Part shown: piece after piece, positions 22,788-29,934 of the stretch
Layout of the letters: the number at the start of each line of letters is the position of its first letter
Position numbering within the stretch: the stretch's first letter is position 1
Origin: a virus
Direction: 5' to 3' (one strand)
Virus record (IMG/VR): IMGVR_UViG_3300006805_000105
Coordinates: 1-30,671 of that record
DNA: 30,671 nucleotides
The notes under the pieces: generated by a model
What the model saw: only the letters and a program-made list of their open reading frames with translations
What the model was told of the DNA's origin: nothing
Databases searched by the model: none
Translations under genes and position numbers: made by a program

Positions 22788-24057
22788 TGAATTTGATCTT
22801 GATGAATTTTTAAAACTCCAAGACCCGAGCTCATTTCGCATGATGGGCGTCACAGATGAGGCTGAGCCAAATCCAGACATGCCTATTCCTGCGGCACCAA
22901 TGCCGATGAGAGCTCCGGCGGTCGCTGCAAATCCTCCGGTCACGCCGGCACTTTCGCCGAGCCCTGGTCTCGCGCCAGCTGCAGGCGCGGCTTCTGCTGC
23001 GCCGAGCGTGCAGGACTATATAAAGAAAAAATTTAACCTGGGCGAATACTCCGACGAAAACCGCAAGAAACTAGCGGGCGAGGCTGAGGCGGGTCCTGGC
23101 ATTGGAACCAAGCTTGCCGCCGCGGCGGCGGCTCTCGGCCAGGGGCTTATGGGTGGAAACGCCGCCGGCGCCGGCATGGGCATTTTAAACGCCGACGCGC
23201 AAGAGAGACAGAAGAAACTCGATCAGTTCGATAAGGGCCGAAGCAATCTCATCCAGGAGCACACACTTGACCGCATGGCCGATAAAGAAGGTAGAGAGGA
23301 TGCTGATTTGGCGTCAGCCATGGACCCAAACAGTGCCGTCTCGATGTCGTTTCAATCGTTGGCGAGTAAAATCGACCCAAAGGGCGACTGGAAAAACAAA
23401 AGCGCCTACGATATTCAAAAAACCTACCCGCAGCTTGAAAAGATTTACGGGATTGACCAAAAGCGCATTGAGAAGCTCGATAACCGGGCGTTTCAGGAAA
23501 GACTTTTTGGACTTAAACAGGATGAGCGCGATGACGCCAGGCAATTAAAGCGCGACGAGCGCGATCTTCAGCTTGCGGTGCCGGGCTATGAGCGCACGGG
23601 CGAAGTATTGCCAAAGCCAGAAGAGGCAATGAAGCTTAGGAAGGCCACGGTTACGGCTGATCAGCTTCAGAGCAAGCTCAATCGATTGCGCGACCTTGTA
23701 AAAGATAAGGGTTCTTTTGAATACGGCGGTCAATCTGGAGCAGAGATGGAATCTCTTGCCACAGAAATTCAGCTGTTATCAAAAAGTCCGGAAATGTACG
23801 AGCTCGGCGTTCTCACGGGCCCCGACATGAACCTTTTGCAGAAAATCACCGCTGACCCAGCAAGCATGTCGAGTTTTTTCACTCGCGACAACACACGACT
23901 GAAGCAAATCGACACGCAGCTAAAATCGGTAAAAGACAAGGTGGATTCAACTGCCAGGTCTATGGGCTATCGGTCTGCAAACCAAGGTTCGTCGCCAGTG
24001 ACTCCAAGCGAAGACCCTGGATTTCTTGCTTGGAAAAAATCCAAAGGATTTAAGTAA
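22780..24057 (+). CDS. Internal virion protein, Pro/Ala-rich then helical
   Basis: GAGGGGG before ATG 22780 makes this the start; the in-frame codon at 22735 lacks a ribosome site and would overlap the previous gene more. The 425-residue product has a disordered Pro/Ala/Met region (35-85) and an Ala/Gly-rich helix that may insert into membranes (about 105-130). Long charged helices follow, with heptad-like Arg/Glu/Asp repeats at about 235-265. It overlaps the previous gene by 8 nt. It is probably an ejection protein, by context. Confidence 0.6.
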   Translation: MPNEFDLDEFLKLQDPSSFRMMGVTDEAEPNPDMPIPAAPMPMRAPAVAANPPVTPALSPSPGLAPAAGAASAAPSVQDYIKKKFNLGEYSDENRKKLAGEAEAGPGIGTKLAAAAAALGQGLMGGNAAGAGMGILNADAQERQKKLDQFDKGRSNLIQEHTLDRMADKEGREDADLASAMDPNSAVSMSFQSLASKIDPKGDWKNKSAYDIQKTYPQLEKIYGIDQKRIEKLDNRAFQERLFGLKQDERDDARQLKRDERDLQLAVPGYERTGEVLPKPEEAMKLRKATVTADQLQSKLNRLRDLVKDKGSFEYGGQSGAEMESLATEIQLLSKSPEMYELGVLTGPDMNLLQKITADPASMSSFFTRDNTRLKQIDTQLKSVKDKVDSTARSMGYRSANQGSSPVTPSEDPGFLAWKKSKGFK

Positions 24058-25598
24058 TGAACGAACAAGAGCTCTACCAACAATACCTAAAAGAGACGGG
24101 CGGCGGGTCTAGCCAACCTTCAGACGCCGAACTTTACAAGCAATACCAGGCCGAAAAAGATCAGCGCCCCGGAATGCTTGAATCGGGTTTGCGTGGGGCG
24201 GCTCAGGGCATTACGGGCGGTTTTCAAGATGAACTCGAGGGCGCACTTGCGGGAGCAGGTCGCGCAATTGGGTTTGAAGGTTTTGGCGGAAATATCACTG
24301 ACATTCATCCCTCGCCCGGAGGGCCAACGCTGGATTGGGATAAAATTTCTGGCGCTTACGCCGATGCTCGAGATAAGCAGCGCGGGGTCAACGCAGACGC
24401 CCGGGCATCAAACCCCAAAACCTATGGCGCTGGCGAAATCGGCGGTACAATCGGGCAGAACATACTGATCCCCGGGCTCAACGCCGCAAAGGGCGCTGGA
24501 CTTGCTGCAAATGTCGGAAGGGGCGCTATTCAGGGCGCAATTGCTGGGTCTGGACACTCAGATGCTAGCGATGCCCTTGGACTCGCCAAAGACACAAGTA
24601 TCGGCGTAGGCGCGGGCGGCTTTGGTGGCGCGCTTTCATTTGGCGCCGAGAAAGCAATTAATAAAATACCCTCTCTGTTTTCAAAAACCGCAGATTCGCT
24701 CGACGAGGCCGCGGAAAACTTTGCGGTCAAGGCGACCGGCGCAACCGGCAAGCAAACCGAGAAATTTGCCGATAACGCCGGGCGCGAGTTATTGGATCGG
24801 GGTCTTGTGCGCTTCGGTGATAGCGCGGAAAACATTGCCGAGAGGGTCGGGGCCGAGGCATCCCGCGCCGGCGACGACATTTCAGGCGCAATTTCTGGGC
24901 TTGACGACATGGGCGCTCGCGCAAGCACCGACGATATTGTGCAAAACCTTGAGTATAAGATCCAACAGTACTCTGCCGATCCGAGCCAGGCTCCGCTTGC
25001 GAGAAAGCTTCAGGCCATAGTTGATGACATACGGTCGTCGGGCGGCTCGAGTATTCCCTTATCAAGGGCCGAACAAATAAAACGTGGTTTCGGTGGCAAA
25101 ATTAAAAATTGGCTTGACCCCGAGGTTGGCGCCGCGAACAAGGATGCCTATCGGGCGTACATGTCAGAGGTCGAAAAGCAGGCGCTTGCCGCAGACCCAA
25201 ATCTTGCCTCAAAGTTTGCTGAGGGGAAAAAGACGTTCGGCCTATTGGCACCAATCGAGGAGGCGGCCTCTAAAAGGGCAGCACAGTTAAACCAGTCTCC
25301 ATTCGGCGGCCTTGGCGATATTGCAGCCACCGCGGCAGGTGGGGGGAACCCGCTCTATGCGGCTGGGCGCAGGGCAATTGCTCCCCGCCTAGCAAGCTCC
25401 GCAGCGTGGTCTGCTGACAAGATTGCAGACGTGGTGCGCGCAACTCCCGAGGTGTTCGGCAAATATGCCGGTGTTTTACAAAGCGCCGCCCAGCGTGGTC
25501 CTCAGGGGCTTGCGAGCACTCACTTTATTTTAGAATCAACAGATCCAGCTTACCGCGAAATGATCAGATCTGTTGCAGACAGAGATATAGGAGAATAA
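24057..25598 (+). CDS. Large Gly/Ala-rich internal virion protein
   Basis: The ATG overlaps the preceding stop (TAATG). In the 513-residue product, residues 1-35 repeat the pattern Glu-Leu-Tyr-x-Gln-Tyr (twice). Residues 40-210 are rich in Gly and Ala with several weakly hydrophobic helices, compatible with membrane insertion during DNA ejection. The C-terminal half is Ala/Asp/Glu/Lys helical. No lytic transglycosylase motif is visible, unlike T7 gp16. It is followed by a one-codon-spaced small membrane gene. Role inferred from composition and position. Confidence 0.62.
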   Translation: MNEQELYQQYLKETGGGSSQPSDAELYKQYQAEKDQRPGMLESGLRGAAQGITGGFQDELEGALAGAGRAIGFEGFGGNITDIHPSPGGPTLDWDKISGAYADARDKQRGVNADARASNPKTYGAGEIGGTIGQNILIPGLNAAKGAGLAANVGRGAIQGAIAGSGHSDASDALGLAKDTSIGVGAGGFGGALSFGAEKAINKIPSLFSKTADSLDEAAENFAVKATGATGKQTEKFADNAGRELLDRGLVRFGDSAENIAERVGAEASRAGDDISGAISGLDDMGARASTDDIVQNLEYKIQQYSADPSQAPLARKLQAIVDDIRSSGGSSIPLSRAEQIKRGFGGKIKNWLDPEVGAANKDAYRAYMSEVEKQALAADPNLASKFAEGKKTFGLLAPIEEAASKRAAQLNQSPFGGLGDIAATAAGGGNPLYAAGRRAIAPRLASSAAWSADKIADVVRATPEVFGKYAGVLQSAAQRGPQGLASTHFILESTDPAYREMIRSVADRDIGE

Positions 25599-25871
25599 AT
25601 GGATTTGTTCGGAATTGACCCAAGCCTATTACAAAGCGTTTTAAGCCAAGCCGCCCAGTCGTCTTTGGCCGAAAAGCTTATCGTCGTGGCCGTGGTGTGG
25701 TACATGATGCGCAAAAAAGTTTCCGATCACTTTACTAGCATTACCGTAAGCCTTTCGGCCATCGTAAAAAGTCTGGATGAGCTTAAGGAATCAGTGGTGC
25801 GCTTAGAAGAGTCGCACGCTGGCCGCATAGGTAAGCTCGAGGGGCGCGTCGATCAGCTTGAGAAGAAATAG
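25599..25871 (+). CDS. Small membrane protein with coiled-coil tail (holin-like candidate)
   Basis: The ATG directly follows the previous stop; GGAG lies 6-7 nt upstream. The 90-residue product has an amphipathic N-terminus (1-20), one hydrophobic segment (about 24-37: Ala-Glu-Lys-Leu-Ile-Val-Val-Ala-Val-Val-Trp-Tyr-Met-Met), then a basic turn and a long coiled coil with Leu/Ile heptads. This architecture is common in small phage holins or their antiholins and in membrane-anchored virion factors. It is the last gene of the late operon. No hairpin terminator was seen in 25872-25940. Confidence 0.6.
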   Translation: MDLFGIDPSLLQSVLSQAAQSSLAEKLIVVAVVWYMMRKKVSDHFTSITVSLSAIVKSLDELKESVVRLEESHAGRIGKLEGRVDQLEKK

Positions 25872-25940
25872 GCTATTTACATTCAATCCCCAATAAAGTT
25901 ACTGGTAAAATGAAAACAAAAACCGCATCGATTCCTCCCA

Positions 25941-26312
25941 TTATTTGACGGTGGCCCGGACCGCTCTCGTCTCGATCACCAAGGCTCGACAAGCCTCCCT
26001 GGTGCTACCCTCAAGATCAATGGCGAAGTTTGTTGTCGATGTAGACTTGGCTCGGGCGCGGCTTTTTCTAAAAAGTTCAACCGCCGCCGATAGATCTTGC
26101 TCGCAGAACTTTGTTGACGCTGCAGAGATATCGCTTGGCGACTCCTTGGTGTTGACTGCATACTGGGCCGCTTTTTTTAGGGCACAATTTAGATACTTGG
26201 TTTCGGCAGCTTCAATTTCTGCGCGTCGCGCGTCCAATTGAAGTCGTTCCGCTGCGGAGCTTGCACACCCACCCAAGAAACAAATTAATAAAAGGCTAAT
26301 GTATATACGCAT
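25941..26312 (-). CDS. Predicted lipoprotein (moron-type, possible lysogenic conversion)
   Basis: The 123-residue product begins with a clear lipoprotein signal: basic Arg2, hydrophobic core (residues 5-13), lipobox Leu-Gly-Gly-Cys16. The mature part is a charged helical domain with Cys at 43, 70 and 108. It is transcribed opposite to the late operon, between that operon and the repressor, with its own promoter-like sequence at 26401-26428. Such independent outer-membrane lipoproteins in prophages often alter the lysogen's surface, for example blocking superinfection. That role is inference; no family is recognised. No strong ribosome site precedes the ATG. Confidence 0.7.
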   Translation of the reverse strand: MRIYISLLLICFLGGCASSAAERLQLDARRAEIEAAETKYLNCALKKAAQYAVNTKESPSDISAASTKFCEQDLSAAVELFRKSRARAKSTSTTNFAIDLEGSTREACRALVIETRAVRATVK

Positions 26313-26400
26313 ATTTTACTTATCGGAACCGTTACCTTTTTACTTTAGCCGGTAATAGTTTCCGCTTAGCGAACATTCTGCGCCGTCTATAATCAATTCT

Positions 26401-26428
26401 ATTTATAAATTGGTTCGCTTTATGTAAA
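26401..26428 (-). promoter_or_regulatory. Candidate promoter for the lipoprotein gene
   Basis: On the minus strand: -35 TTTACA (26423-26428), 16-nt spacer, -10 ATAAAT (26401-26406; TATAAA is an alternative one base upstream). It lies about 90 nt before ATG 26312. The stretch 26313-26496 holds no gene; besides this promoter it has the hairpin at 26432 and a 7-bp inverted repeat AGCGAAC/GTTCGCT around the -10 region. Confidence 0.4.
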
Positions 26429-26431
26429 GGG

Positions 26432-26451
26432 CTCTTAATCTATATTAAGAG
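26432..26451. repeat. 8-bp perfect hairpin CTCTTAAT/ATTAAGAG
   Basis: Two perfect 8-bp arms flank CTAT. The element sits downstream of the repressor gene and just upstream of the lipoprotein promoter on the minus strand. It could be a weak terminator of the repressor transcript or an operator for the lipoprotein gene. Confidence 0.6.
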
Positions 26452-26496
26452 GTTAGCCTGGAAGAGCTCGCTGCACTCGAAGCGCATCTAAGAAAA

Positions 26497-26913
26497 TCAC
26501 TTGTTCTTTTGGTTGAGTTTCGTCTCAAGCTCGAGGCGGGCCTCGTCAAGGATCGCGCTCGATCCAGCCGAAAGATCGCGCACAAAATCGAGAAGGGCCC
26601 TAAGCTTACCCTCGTCAAGGGTGGGCAAAACAGTCATAAGGCGCCCAAGGATCTCTGATTTTGTATGTTCTGTTTTGGTTCGCTCGCCTGGAGTCGGGCC
26701 CTCAAGCTCATCTATTGATATGCCCAGTTTTTTAGCAATCTTCAGTTTGGTAGAGGCTCTTCCGTTGGAGATGCCGGCCTCAATATCTCTAAGTGTCCCG
26801 TACGGGATTTCTAAGTATTCAGCGAACCTTTCGCCCGACATACCCATATCAAAACGTCGCAAAATGAGATTTTTTGCTAACTGGGTTTTCTCTTTTTTCC
26901 TAGTCTTTCCCAT
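26497..26913 (-). CDS. CI-like phage repressor (XRE helix-turn-helix)
   Basis: I chose ATG 26913 because GGAAG lies just upstream on the minus strand; the longer frame to 27132 crosses the divergent promoter and the cro-like gene. The 138-residue product has an XRE-type helix-turn-helix at about residues 25-47 (Met-Ser-Gly-Glu-Arg-Phe-Ala-Glu-Tyr-Leu-Glu-Ile-Pro-Tyr-Gly-Thr-Leu). A second helical domain and a charged tail follow. There is no LexA/S24 peptidase region (no Ser/Lys pair or Ala-Gly cleavage site), so induction is probably not by RecA-stimulated self-cleavage. It is divergent from the cro-like gene, with a palindromic operator between them. Confidence 0.8.
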   Translation of the reverse strand: MGKTRKKEKTQLAKNLILRRFDMGMSGERFAEYLEIPYGTLRDIEAGISNGRASTKLKIAKKLGISIDELEGPTPGERTKTEHTKSEILGRLMTVLPTLDEGKLRALLDFVRDLSAGSSAILDEARLELETKLNQKNK

Positions 26914-26951
26914 AACTTCCAAGTTACACCGCGCCGGCCCAAAAGGCCTTA

Positions 26952-26980
26952 AGGATAAATCAGGAAATAATGCTTGATAA
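26952..26980 (-). promoter_or_regulatory. Candidate repressor promoter (PRM-like)
   Basis: On the minus strand: -35 TTATCA (26975-26980), 17-nt spacer, -10 TATCCT (26952-26957). Each box matches consensus at 4 of 6 positions. Its -35 box overlaps the -35 box of the divergent promoter. Confidence 0.45.
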
Positions 26981-26988
26981 TTCCTGAT
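26959..26988. promoter_or_regulatory. Palindromic operator of the lysis-lysogeny switch
   Basis: ATCAGGAA (26959-26966) and TTCCTGAT (26981-26988) are inverted 8-bp arms with 14 nt between them. The dyad covers the overlapping -35 boxes of both promoters, so a bound dimer could block either direction. Confidence 0.6.
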
Positions 26989-27001
26989 AAATCCGTATAA
27001 T
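26974..27001 (+). promoter_or_regulatory. Early promoter (PR-like), leaderless for the cro-like gene
   Basis: -35 TTGATA (26974-26979), 16-nt spacer, -10 TATAAT (26996-27001). Nine nt separate the -10 box from ATG 27011, so transcription would start about 3 nt before the start codon. This promoter should drive the whole early operon. Confidence 0.7.
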
Positions 27002-27010
27002 GGTCTGTAT

Positions 27011-27214
27011 ATGGTAACTGCATCCGAAGTTAAAAATGTAATAGATAGCAAAAACCTGAAGATCAAAGGGGTAGCTGTATTGATTGGCGTCGAGCCAGAT
27101 ACCCTTGGCAGATGGCTTTCCGGTAAAGGCAATCTCGGAAAGTCCGCAAAAATTCTATTGGGCCACGTTCTCGGCCTGCGGCCAGTGAAAGTAGTTTTTG
27201 CTGAAGCCAGTTAA
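27011..27214 (+). CDS. Cro-like helix-turn-helix regulator
   Basis: The 67-residue product is basic with a compact helix-turn-helix at about residues 19-42 (Val-Ala-Val-Leu-Ile-Gly-Val-Glu-Pro-Asp-Thr-Leu-Gly-Arg-Trp-Leu-Ser-Gly-Lys), then a short helix and a beta-like tail. Its size, divergent place opposite the repressor and first position in the early operon fit a Cro role: repressing the repressor gene and later damping early transcription. There is no Shine-Dalgarno sequence, and the promoter is so close that the mRNA is probably leaderless. Confidence 0.75.
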   Translation: MVTASEVKNVIDSKNLKIKGVAVLIGVEPDTLGRWLSGKGNLGKSAKILLGHVLGLRPVKVVFAEAS

Positions 27215-27251
27215 CTGAATTTTGAAAGAACAATAATCGGTCTCTAGCATG

Positions 27252-27273
27252 AATTTTTGCACGCGCAGAAATT
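27252..27273 (+). other. RNA hairpin in the early-operon leader
   Basis: AATTTTTGC, loop ACGC, GCAGAAATT: a 9-bp stem with one G-U pair, located in the 97-nt gap between the cro-like gene and the next start at 27312. It is not followed by a uridine run, so it is not a classical terminator; a processing or antitermination signal is possible. Confidence 0.4.
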
Positions 27274-27311
27274 AGGGCCGTCTTTTGTAAACATTATATG
27301 GAGATTGAAAA

Positions 27312-27527
27312 ATGAACGCGAAAATCAGACATAACGACGAAAAACTCGAAGTTTGGTGCGTTGGCTATTTCACCATGGAAACGAAGGGCTACTACGCTGG
27401 TTTTGCCTCTGTGGACAATTTCCAAGTTTACGACGGTAACGACAATGTGACTGATCAGCTTGATGCTAGCGACCTTAAAGATCTTAAAGAGCGGTATGTT
27501 CAATATTGTCTTAAGGAGATTGCATGA
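27312..27527 (+). CDS. Hypothetical early protein, 71 residues
   Basis: GGAG 9 nt upstream supports ATG 27312. The small acidic product has alternating hydrophobic residues (Leu-Glu-Val-Trp-Cys-Val-Gly-Tyr-Phe), suggesting a beta sheet, then a charged C-terminal helix. It overlaps the next start by 4 nt and is the first gene of the early operon after the cro-like gene. Function unknown. Confidence 0.65.
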   Translation: MNAKIRHNDEKLEVWCVGYFTMETKGYYAGFASVDNFQVYDGNDNVTDQLDASDLKDLKERYVQYCLKEIA

Positions 27528-27661
27528 TTCGTTCTATCCTTTGCTATTTTGGCTTTCATGCGGGCGAATTTCACGTCCACCGCGTCCACTCCTACTCTGA
27601 TAAGTATATGAAGTGTCGTATTTGCCCAAACTGTAAAACCTCGGAAACGGTGTATTTATGA
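27524..27661 (+). CDS. Cys/His-rich mini-protein, possible zinc ribbon, 45 residues
   Basis: AAGGAG lies 6-7 nt before ATG 27524. The frame overlaps the preceding gene (ATGA) and the recT-like gene (ATGA), filling the gap exactly. The product has Cys-Arg-Ile-Cys-Pro-Asn-Cys at residues 32-38 and a His-rich stretch (His12, 17, 19, 22) in the first half, so it may bind zinc. It is translated with, and probably coupled to, the recombination genes. Confidence 0.6.
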   Translation: MIRSILCYFGFHAGEFHVHRVHSYSDKYMKCRICPNCKTSETVYL

Positions 27662-28596
27662 GTAACATTCAAAGATTCGAAAATTTAAAACAGGTTGTCC
27701 AACAGTCGGCTGTAGATTTCAACAAGCTGGCAAAGATCCACGGCGCAGTTCACTTCGAGAGAGAGGCGTCTTTTGCAATCCAAATCTTGCAAGAAAACGA
27801 CTACCTGGCGGGGGTAGCTATGTCTAACCCGGATAGTTTGCGTCGAGCGGTGCTAAACGTCGCTGCCGTGGGGTTATCTCTGAGCCCTGTCCACAAGCTT
27901 GCGTATTTGGTGCCTAGGAAGAAAAAGGTTTGCCTTGATATCTCTTATCGCGGTCGGGTTCACCTTGCCATTGAGTGTGGTGCGATCCTTTGGGCTAAAG
28001 CAGAGCTTGTATATGAAAAAGATTCTTTTACCTACATGGGGCCTAATGAATTACCGGTTCACAAGTTCGAGCCATTTAAGGACCGTGGTGTGGGTGTAGG
28101 CGCTTACTGCGTGGCTAAGTTACCGGGAGGTGATTTCATGACAGAGCTTATGTCGCTCGAAGAGATACACCGCATTCGGGACCGCTCCGAGGCTTGGAAT
28201 GCTAAAGATGGCCCTACGGGTCCCTGGAAAACGGATCCAGAGGAAATGGTCAAGAAGACGGTTGTTATTCGCGCCGCTAAATCTTGGCCTAATACAACTC
28301 GGTCAGAGCGATTTACCGCTGCGCAAACTGCGGGCGATGAGGTTGATGACACTGTTTTTGAAACAACGGCAATCGCACCCAAGAACGATGAGCGAGAAGA
28401 GCGCCTTCTTGGTATTCGCGCTATTTTAAAATTCCTCGGTAAAGAAGAGCCAAAATATATAGAGTATGTGGCTCGGGTCGTGAACCGCGAAATCAAAGCC
28501 CTAGAAGAGTTAACAGACATTGAGCTTGAGCAGCAATGCGCCTTTGTCGATCAACTCGCAGAAAAAAAGAGAGAGGTAGACAATGCAGCTTCCTAA
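27658..28596 (+). CDS. recT: RecT-family single-strand annealing protein
   Basis: The 312-residue product matches the RecT pattern. Residues 70-120 include Val-Gly-Leu-Ser-Leu-Ser-Pro-Val-His-Lys-Leu-Ala-Tyr-Leu-Val-Pro-Arg and Leu-Asp-Ile-Ser-Tyr-Arg-Gly, the family core. Later come Trp-Lys-Thr-Asp-Pro-Glu-Glu-Met-Val-Lys-Lys-Thr-Val (about 191-203) and a charged C-terminal region. RecT anneals complementary DNA strands made by its partner nuclease, in replication or repair of phage DNA. The partner gene follows with a 14-nt overlap. Confidence 0.9.
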   Translation: MSNIQRFENLKQVVQQSAVDFNKLAKIHGAVHFEREASFAIQILQENDYLAGVAMSNPDSLRRAVLNVAAVGLSLSPVHKLAYLVPRKKKVCLDISYRGRVHLAIECGAILWAKAELVYEKDSFTYMGPNELPVHKFEPFKDRGVGVGAYCVAKLPGGDFMTELMSLEEIHRIRDRSEAWNAKDGPTGPWKTDPEEMVKKTVVIRAAKSWPNTTRSERFTAAQTAGDEVDDTVFETTAIAPKNDEREERLLGIRAILKFLGKEEPKYIEYVARVVNREIKALEELTDIELEQQCAFVDQLAEKKREVDNAAS

Positions 28597-29284
28597 TAAG
28601 TTTACAGAAACAGCGCGAGAGTTTGAATCAAAGTACGGAATTAACCCGCTAACTGCCGATCAGGGCACTAGCGAGTGGATGGCATCCAAGCTTGGTGTGC
28701 TTTCGGCCTCAAACGCCAAAGCCATTTTATCTGGAACAGATACGGCAACACGCGCGACCTACATGGCTGAGCTCGTTGCGCAGGTAGCGACAGGCATTTT
28801 CCCGGAAGTTAATGCTTACGCCATGGCCTGGGGCAAGGATCACGAGGACGCTGCGCGCGCATCCTATGAGTTTGCAACAGGTGAGAAGATCTTGCCGCTT
28901 GGGTTTGTTTTCAAAGATGGTCTTTTTAGAGTTGGTGCGAGCGCCGATGGTCTCGTGTCTGCCAAAAAAGGTTTCGAAATTAAATGCCCATTTAACTCAA
29001 AAAACTACATTGAGTTTCTGTGCGAAAACAAAGTAAAGCCTGAATGGAAGCAACAGGTAAACATGGGCATGTGGGTTACCGGTCTTGAGGTTTGGGATTT
29101 TGCCCAATACGACCCGCGAATGAAGTCAAAGCCCTTTCACTCGATCACCATCGAGCGCGACGAAAAGCTGATTAAGCAGTTCGACGATGCTGTCCCTCAG
29201 TTTATTGCTGACATGGACAAAATGCTCGAAAAGGTTGGCGTTAAGTTTGGTGATCAATGGTTAAGACTGAAGGCCGCAGCATGA
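28583..29284 (+). CDS. YqaJ/lambda-Exo-type 5'-3' exonuclease
   Basis: The 233-residue enzyme has the PD-(D/E)XK core of YqaJ-type viral recombinases: Trp-Gly-Lys-Asp-His-Glu88-Asp-Ala-Ala-Arg, Ser-Ala-Asp122-Gly-Leu, then Phe-Glu132-Ile-Lys134-Cys-Pro. These acidic residues and Lys134 would hold the catalytic metal. The enzyme resects double-stranded ends so that RecT can anneal them. The gene overlaps recT by 14 nt and the next gene by 4 nt. The length fits the family. Confidence 0.9.
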   Translation: MQLPNKFTETAREFESKYGINPLTADQGTSEWMASKLGVLSASNAKAILSGTDTATRATYMAELVAQVATGIFPEVNAYAMAWGKDHEDAARASYEFATGEKILPLGFVFKDGLFRVGASADGLVSAKKGFEIKCPFNSKNYIEFLCENKVKPEWKQQVNMGMWVTGLEVWDFAQYDPRMKSKPFHSITIERDEKLIKQFDDAVPQFIADMDKMLEKVGVKFGDQWLRLKAAA

Positions 29285-29547
29285 CACTCGAAAAATTCTT
29301 AAAACAAAAGCGCCTCGATTCGGGCATGACACAGCAAACGATAGCGAAGGCGCTGCGCCTCGAATCGTCGCAATTCGTTAGTAACTGTGAGCGGGAGCGC
29401 TGCGGTTGGGCGGTTGATCACTTCCCAACGCTTTCAAAATTGCTTGGCGTGAAGGTGGGCGAAATGGTTGAGATGCGCGGCGAGGACTACAAGCTTGAAA
29501 TGCGGCGCAGTTTGGGGGCAGTACGTGGACAAAGACTTAGAGCTTAG
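29281..29547 (+). CDS. Second XRE-type helix-turn-helix regulator, 88 residues
   Basis: I prefer ATG 29281, which overlaps the nuclease stop, to an in-frame ATG at 29257. Residues 1-60 contain an XRE helix-turn-helix (Met-Thr-Gln-Gln-Thr-Ile-Ala-Lys-Ala-Leu-Arg-Leu-Glu-Ser-Ser-Gln-Phe-Val-Ser). A basic tail rich in Arg follows. Placed late in the early operon, it is a candidate for control of late transcription, for instance at the ATTTTGGCACTT elements, but nothing shows this directly. Confidence 0.7.
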   Translation: MTLEKFLKQKRLDSGMTQQTIAKALRLESSQFVSNCERERCGWAVDHFPTLSKLLGVKVGEMVEMRGEDYKLEMRRSLGAVRGQRLRA

Positions 29548-29608
29548 GGCGCTTGCGGTGAGCATCGGTTTGTTTATCGCGATACTTGCTTGCGTATTTT
29601 TTTGGTGA
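29525..29608 (+). CDS. Tiny predicted membrane peptide, 27 residues
   Basis: GTG 29525 is preceded by GGGGG at a spacing of 6 nt. Residues 10-27 are hydrophobic (Leu-Ala-Val-Ser-Ile-Gly-Leu-Phe-Ile-Ala-Ile-Leu-Ala), one membrane helix, after a charged N-terminus. It overlaps the end of the regulator gene by 23 nt. Translation is plausible but not certain. Confidence 0.35.
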   Translation: MDKDLELRALAVSIGLFIAILACVFFW

Positions 29609-29619
29609 GGATATTTCAA

Positions 29620-29934
29620 ATGACCAACACGAAAGCACGCGATGAGTGGATTAATAAACGCTACGACTGGCAAGGAAAACCAGAGGACGAAAACTTTAAA
29701 CGCCTACTGCGGGAAGGCTACGATAAAGCCATCGAGCATGTGTTAAAGGCCGTCGGGGAGTTTGGTAGTTTCGACGAGCACTCCATTAGAAATTTTGCCA
29801 GTCGTGAACTAACTTTTTTTCCTGGAGAGTATTCAAGAGAAAAGGTATTCGAGCACAAAATGGAGGCCGCAACTATTGGTGCTCGCCATCAACACGCCCA
29901 AATCATAAAGAAAATTAAAGGAGAGACTAAATGA
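29620..29934 (+). CDS. Hypothetical early protein, 104 residues
   Basis: GGTGAGG lies 9 nt before ATG 29620, which is better than the in-frame codon at 29590 inside the preceding frame. The product is charged and aromatic (Trp, Tyr, Phe), mostly helical, with His residues near the C-terminus and no recognised motif. The last 4 nt overlap the next gene. Function unknown. Confidence 0.65.
   Translation: MTNTKARDEWINKRYDWQGKPEDENFKRLLREGYDKAIEHVLKAVGEFGSFDEHSIRNFASRELTFFPGEYSREKVFEHKMEAATIGARHQHAQIIKKIKGETK

Noticed and set aside
26400-26455. A dif-like Xer recombination site for integration
   Set aside because: TTTATGTAAAG resembles one half-site only; no second half-site with a 6-nt spacer is present.
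26914-27132. A longer repressor start at 27132
   Set aside because: It would cross the operator and the cro-like gene, while ATG 26913 has its own ribosome site and begins directly before the helix-turn-helix domain.
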